DNA of 64,000 bases, taken from assembly GCA_964418425.1 (NCBI GenBank), contig CAYQLT010000010.1, positions 1 to 64,000 on the forward strand, written 5' to 3'. Position numbers and translations under genes: made by a program. Each line of letters starts with the position of its first letter. Position 1 is the first letter of the stretch. The notes beneath the pieces were generated by a model. The model did no database searches, was not told the DNA's origin, and worked only from the letters and a program-made list of their open reading frames with translations. This document shows positions 61,710 through 64,000 of this stretch, piece by piece. This DNA is from CAYQLT01 sp964418425 (lineage in GTDB: Bacteria > Bacillota > Limnochordia > Limnochordales > Geochordaceae).

Positions 61710-62693
61710 CTACCCGCCGATGGCATACATGACCCGGCTGGGCTGCACGAAGCCGGGCTGGTTGATGAGGTGCCCTTCCCATTTGGCCCAGACCGCCCGG
61801 GCGATGGCTTCGGCGATGGCCTCGTCGGACGCCCCGCCCCGCACCAGCTCTTTGACGTCGAACTCCCGGTGGGCGAACAGGCAGTTGCGGATCTTTCCCT
61901 CCGCGGTGAGCCGGATGCGGTCGCAATGCTGGCAGAAAGGCTGTGAGACGGTGGGGATGATCCCCACCACCGCCCCGTTGGCCAGCCGGTATTCCCGGGC
62001 CGGATCGGAGGGGTCGTTGTGGAGCGGCTCGATGGGGCCGAGCTCCTGCAGCCTCTGCAGGATCTCGTCCGAAGAGACCACCCGTTCCCGGCTCCAGCGG
62101 CGGTCCCCGTCCAGGGGCATGAACTCGATGAAGCGCACCACAAAGCCGGTGCGGGCGCCCCACCTTGCGAACTCCACGATTTCGTCGTCGTTGATGCCCC
62201 GCATGACGACGCAGTTGATCTTGATGGGCGAGAACCCCGCCTGCGCCGCCGCCTCGATGCCCGCCAGCACCCGGTCAAAATAATCCCGGCGCGTCAGCTC
62301 GGCGAAGCGATCCCGGCGCAGGCTGTCCAGGCTGATATTGACGCTGCGCAGCCCTGCTTCCCGAAGCAGGCGGGCCTTTTGAGGAAGGTAGTAGCCGTTG
62401 GTGGTCATGGACAGGCCGCGCAAGTTCGGTATGGCGGCCAGCATGGCCACCAGCCGCTCCAGGTCGCGCCGGGCCAGGGGTTCGCCGCCCGTGAGGCGGA
62501 TTTTCTCCACGCCCATCTGCACGCAGATGCGGGCCACCCGGGCATGTTCCTCGAAGGTGAGAAGCTCATCTCTGGGAAGCCAGTCGACCTCGCCGGCGGG
62601 CATGCAATACACACAGCGGAAGTTGCACCGGTCCGTGACCGAGATCCGCAGCTTCCGAACTCTCCGGCTGAACCGATCCACCAGCTGGCCCAC
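61710..62693 (-). CDS. moaA: GTP 3',8-cyclase MoaA (molybdenum cofactor synthesis)
   Basis: The 327-residue radical SAM enzyme has CNFRCVYCMPA (first cluster), RLTGGEPLARRD, and the second cluster CQHCDRIRLTAEGKIRNCLF. It ends in AIGG, the conserved double-glycine C-terminus. It makes the first intermediate of molybdopterin from GTP, required by the formate dehydrogenase and the CoxL-type hydroxylase in this window. The start is GTG 62693 after AAAGGGATGG; earlier in-frame codons are arginine-rich and unlikely. Confidence 0.92.
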   Translation of the reverse strand: MGQLVDRFSRRVRKLRISVTDRCNFRCVYCMPAGEVDWLPRDELLTFEEHARVARICVQMGVEKIRLTGGEPLARRDLERLVAMLAAIPNLRGLSMTTNGYYLPQKARLLREAGLRSVNISLDSLRRDRFAELTRRDYFDRVLAGIEAAAQAGFSPIKINCVVMRGINDDEIVEFARWGARTGFVVRFIEFMPLDGDRRWSRERVVSSDEILQRLQELGPIEPLHNDPSDPAREYRLANGAVVGIIPTVSQPFCQHCDRIRLTAEGKIRNCLFAHREFDVKELVRGGASDEAIAEAIARAVWAKWEGHLINQPGFVQPSRVMYAIGG

Positions 62694-62977
62694 GGCGCCA
62701 TCCCTTTCCCCGTGCTGGCCACCGTCACGGCTGCGCTTGCCTGGTTTCCGCCTGCCGGGCCCCGGTGTCCAAAGGTTAACAGGTTTAACGGTTCGCGCGC
62801 AAGGCCGACAGACGGGCGCACAAGGGCGTCTGTCAGCAGGCTTGAAGGGAGAGGTGCCGAATCGTCGCGCGCGGCACGATGGGGACGGGCAGGGCACAGA
62901 AGGCGGGTTCGGGAGTGCGGCGGGGCGCAGGCCGCACGCGCCGGCAAAGGCAGGGGGGTCGCCCTCGGGCGCGCCAG

Positions 62978-64000
62978 GTGGGCCGCCTCGAGCGGGTGCC
63001 GACTTCCGACGTGAGCGCGTGGAGCTACCTCCGGGAGATCTGCCGGTGGCCCGACCGGCTCTCCACCACCCATCGGGAGCGGGAGGCTGCCGAGTGGGTG
63101 GCTTTGCGCCTGCGCGAGGCGGGCTTCGAGGTTCGCCGACAGAGCTTCCTGGCTCCGGCCGCCACGCTGTACACGGGCCCGGTGCTGTGCGGGGGCGCGG
63201 CAGGGCTGCTGGCGCTGGCCGCCTCGAGTTGGGCGACGGGGCCCTGGGTGGTGCTGGCGGCGGCGCTGGCCTGGCTTGCCGTGTTGCCGCTGGCGGGCGA
63301 GGTGCTGGGGATCGGGCCCAATTTCGACTGGGTGTTGCCCCGCCGGCGAAGTGTCAACGTGATCGCCGACCTGCCCCGTCCCCCGGGCGGCCCCGCGCCG
63401 GCCGCCGAGGTGGTGATCTGCGCCCACATCGACACGCAGCGGGCCAGCTGGCTGTTTGCGCCCGCTTTCGCGCCGCTGCTGCCGGCTTATTTCTGGGTCT
63501 CGTACGGCGCGCTGGCCCTTTCGGTGCTCTCGGTCAGCGCGGCGGCGTTGGCGCCGGCATGGGCGGGGCACGGGCATGCCTGGCGGTGGGGGGCGGGCGT
63601 CGGTGGCCTGCTGGCGGTTGTTTCGGTGGCATGGCTGGGGGTAGCGGGCCTGTTCGGGCGGGGGGTCAACGGGGCCAACGACAACGGGTCGGGGGTGGCT
63701 GTGGCGCTGGCGCTGGCCCGTCGCTTCGCATCGAGGCCTTTGGAAGGCGTGCGCTTGCGGTGGGTGTTCACGGGGGCCGAGGAAGTGGGCAGCCGGGGCA
63801 TGGCGGCCTTCATGCGGGCCGAATACCCTGGCCGGGCCGGCCGCAGCGGGCACAGGCCGGGCTTGACGCTGTTTGTCAACCTGGATAACGTGGGCGGCGG
63901 CCGGTTGCGGGCTCTTTTGCGCGAGGGTACGGTGGTGCCGGTGGCGTGCGGGCCGACGTTGCGGCGCGTGGCCGAGGGGCTGGCCCGTGAGCGGCCTGAC
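62978..64000 (+). CDS. M28-family zinc peptidase with membrane segments (cut by window end)
   Basis: The open frame runs without stop from GTG 62978 to the window end (341 codons). It has zinc-ligand motifs of M28 peptidases: AHIDT (His-x-Asp), NGANDNGSGVAVAL (bridging Asp), FTGAEEVGSRGM (Glu-Glu) and NLDNVGGG (Asp). A hydrophobic region at about 65-105 and another at about 160-215 suggest membrane insertion within the peptidase, as in some large M28 relatives. The start is uncertain; GTG codons at 62996 and 63011 are alternatives. It is divergent from moaA. The C-terminus is missing. Confidence 0.8.
   Translation, partial: MGRLERVPTSDVSAWSYLREICRWPDRLSTTHREREAAEWVALRLREAGFEVRRQSFLAPAATLYTGPVLCGGAAGLLALAASSWATGPWVVLAAALAWLAVLPLAGEVLGIGPNFDWVLPRRRSVNVIADLPRPPGGPAPAAEVVICAHIDTQRASWLFAPAFAPLLPAYFWVSYGALALSVLSVSAAALAPAWAGHGHAWRWGAGVGGLLAVVSVAWLGVAGLFGRGVNGANDNGSGVAVALALARRFASRPLEGVRLRWVFTGAEEVGSRGMAAFMRAEYPGRAGRSGHRPGLTLFVNLDNVGGGRLRALLREGTVVPVACGPTLRRVAEGLARERPD

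Overview
The window is a high-GC (roughly 70%) bacterial scaffold. Strong AGGAGG-type ribosome-binding sites, frequent GTG and TTG starts, a YyaC-like (DUF1256) protein and a type III CRISPR neighbourhood point to a thermophilic or compost-type member of the Bacillota (Limnochordia / Symbiobacteria-like). That placement is an inference; no rRNA or marker gene is present. The scaffold has five runs of 100 N. Four are flanked by an identical 55-bp sequence on both sides and are unmerged contig overlaps. Only the run at 25588-25687 looks like a real gap.

Region 1 (1-13068) is a defence and signalling island. It starts with the distal end of a CRISPR array (1-165). Next comes a complete bacterial ubiquitin-like conjugation module (831-7166): FHA membrane protein, E2, JAMM isopeptidase with a transmembrane helix and LysM, ubiquitin-like protein, ThiF-type E1, RING-finger membrane protein and a membrane-anchored trypsin-like protease. 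Then follow Cas6 and three different CARF-type type III CRISPR accessory proteins (7490-13068). No Cas10, Csm/Cmr, Cas1 or Cas2 lies in the window. The E2, the protease and the RING protein share an acidic, beta-branched tail motif resembling a SUMO-interacting motif, and a 34-bp near-palindrome separates the divergent Ubl and E1 genes.

Region 2 (13223-25587) is mostly metabolic and housekeeping: a thioredoxin-like protein, a Met/Gly-repeat exported protein, a SHOCT protein, an FAD-linked oxidase, a gamma-glutamylcyclotransferase-like protein, a methylcitrate-cycle operon (prpD-prpB-prpC), an HtrA-like protease, an HD-GYP protein, a YbaK-type deacylase, and a broken lower-GC fragment of a ClpP/SDH-type protease.

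Region 3 (25688-41513) holds a PfkB kinase and a three-gene NAD-type formate dehydrogenase. Its catalytic subunit contains an in-frame UGA (selenocysteine) followed by a SECIS-like hairpin, and its Fe-S N-terminal part is encoded separately. An FGGY kinase, a zincin-like protein, a ClC-CBS transporter, a radical SAM/SPASM protein, an NAD-dependent epimerase, an acetoacetyl-CoA synthetase and a small holin-like membrane protein follow.

Region 4 (41583-52462) contains a SirB1-like protein, a DUF84 NTPase and, behind a strong sigma-A promoter, a molybdenum hydroxylase cluster: coxG, coxS, coxL (form II motif), coxM, MoxR ATPase, CoxE, two XdhC proteins and a MocA-like cytidylyltransferase. MoaA at 61710-62693 also serves molybdenum cofactor synthesis, which both the hydroxylase and the formate dehydrogenase need.

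Region 5 (52544-64000) has a YyaC-like protein, a full branched-chain amino-acid or hydrophobic-substrate ABC transporter (livM, livH, livJ, livG, livF), a long-chain acyl-CoA synthetase, an SCP2 protein, a patatin-like lipase, MoaA, and an M28 peptidase cut by the window end.
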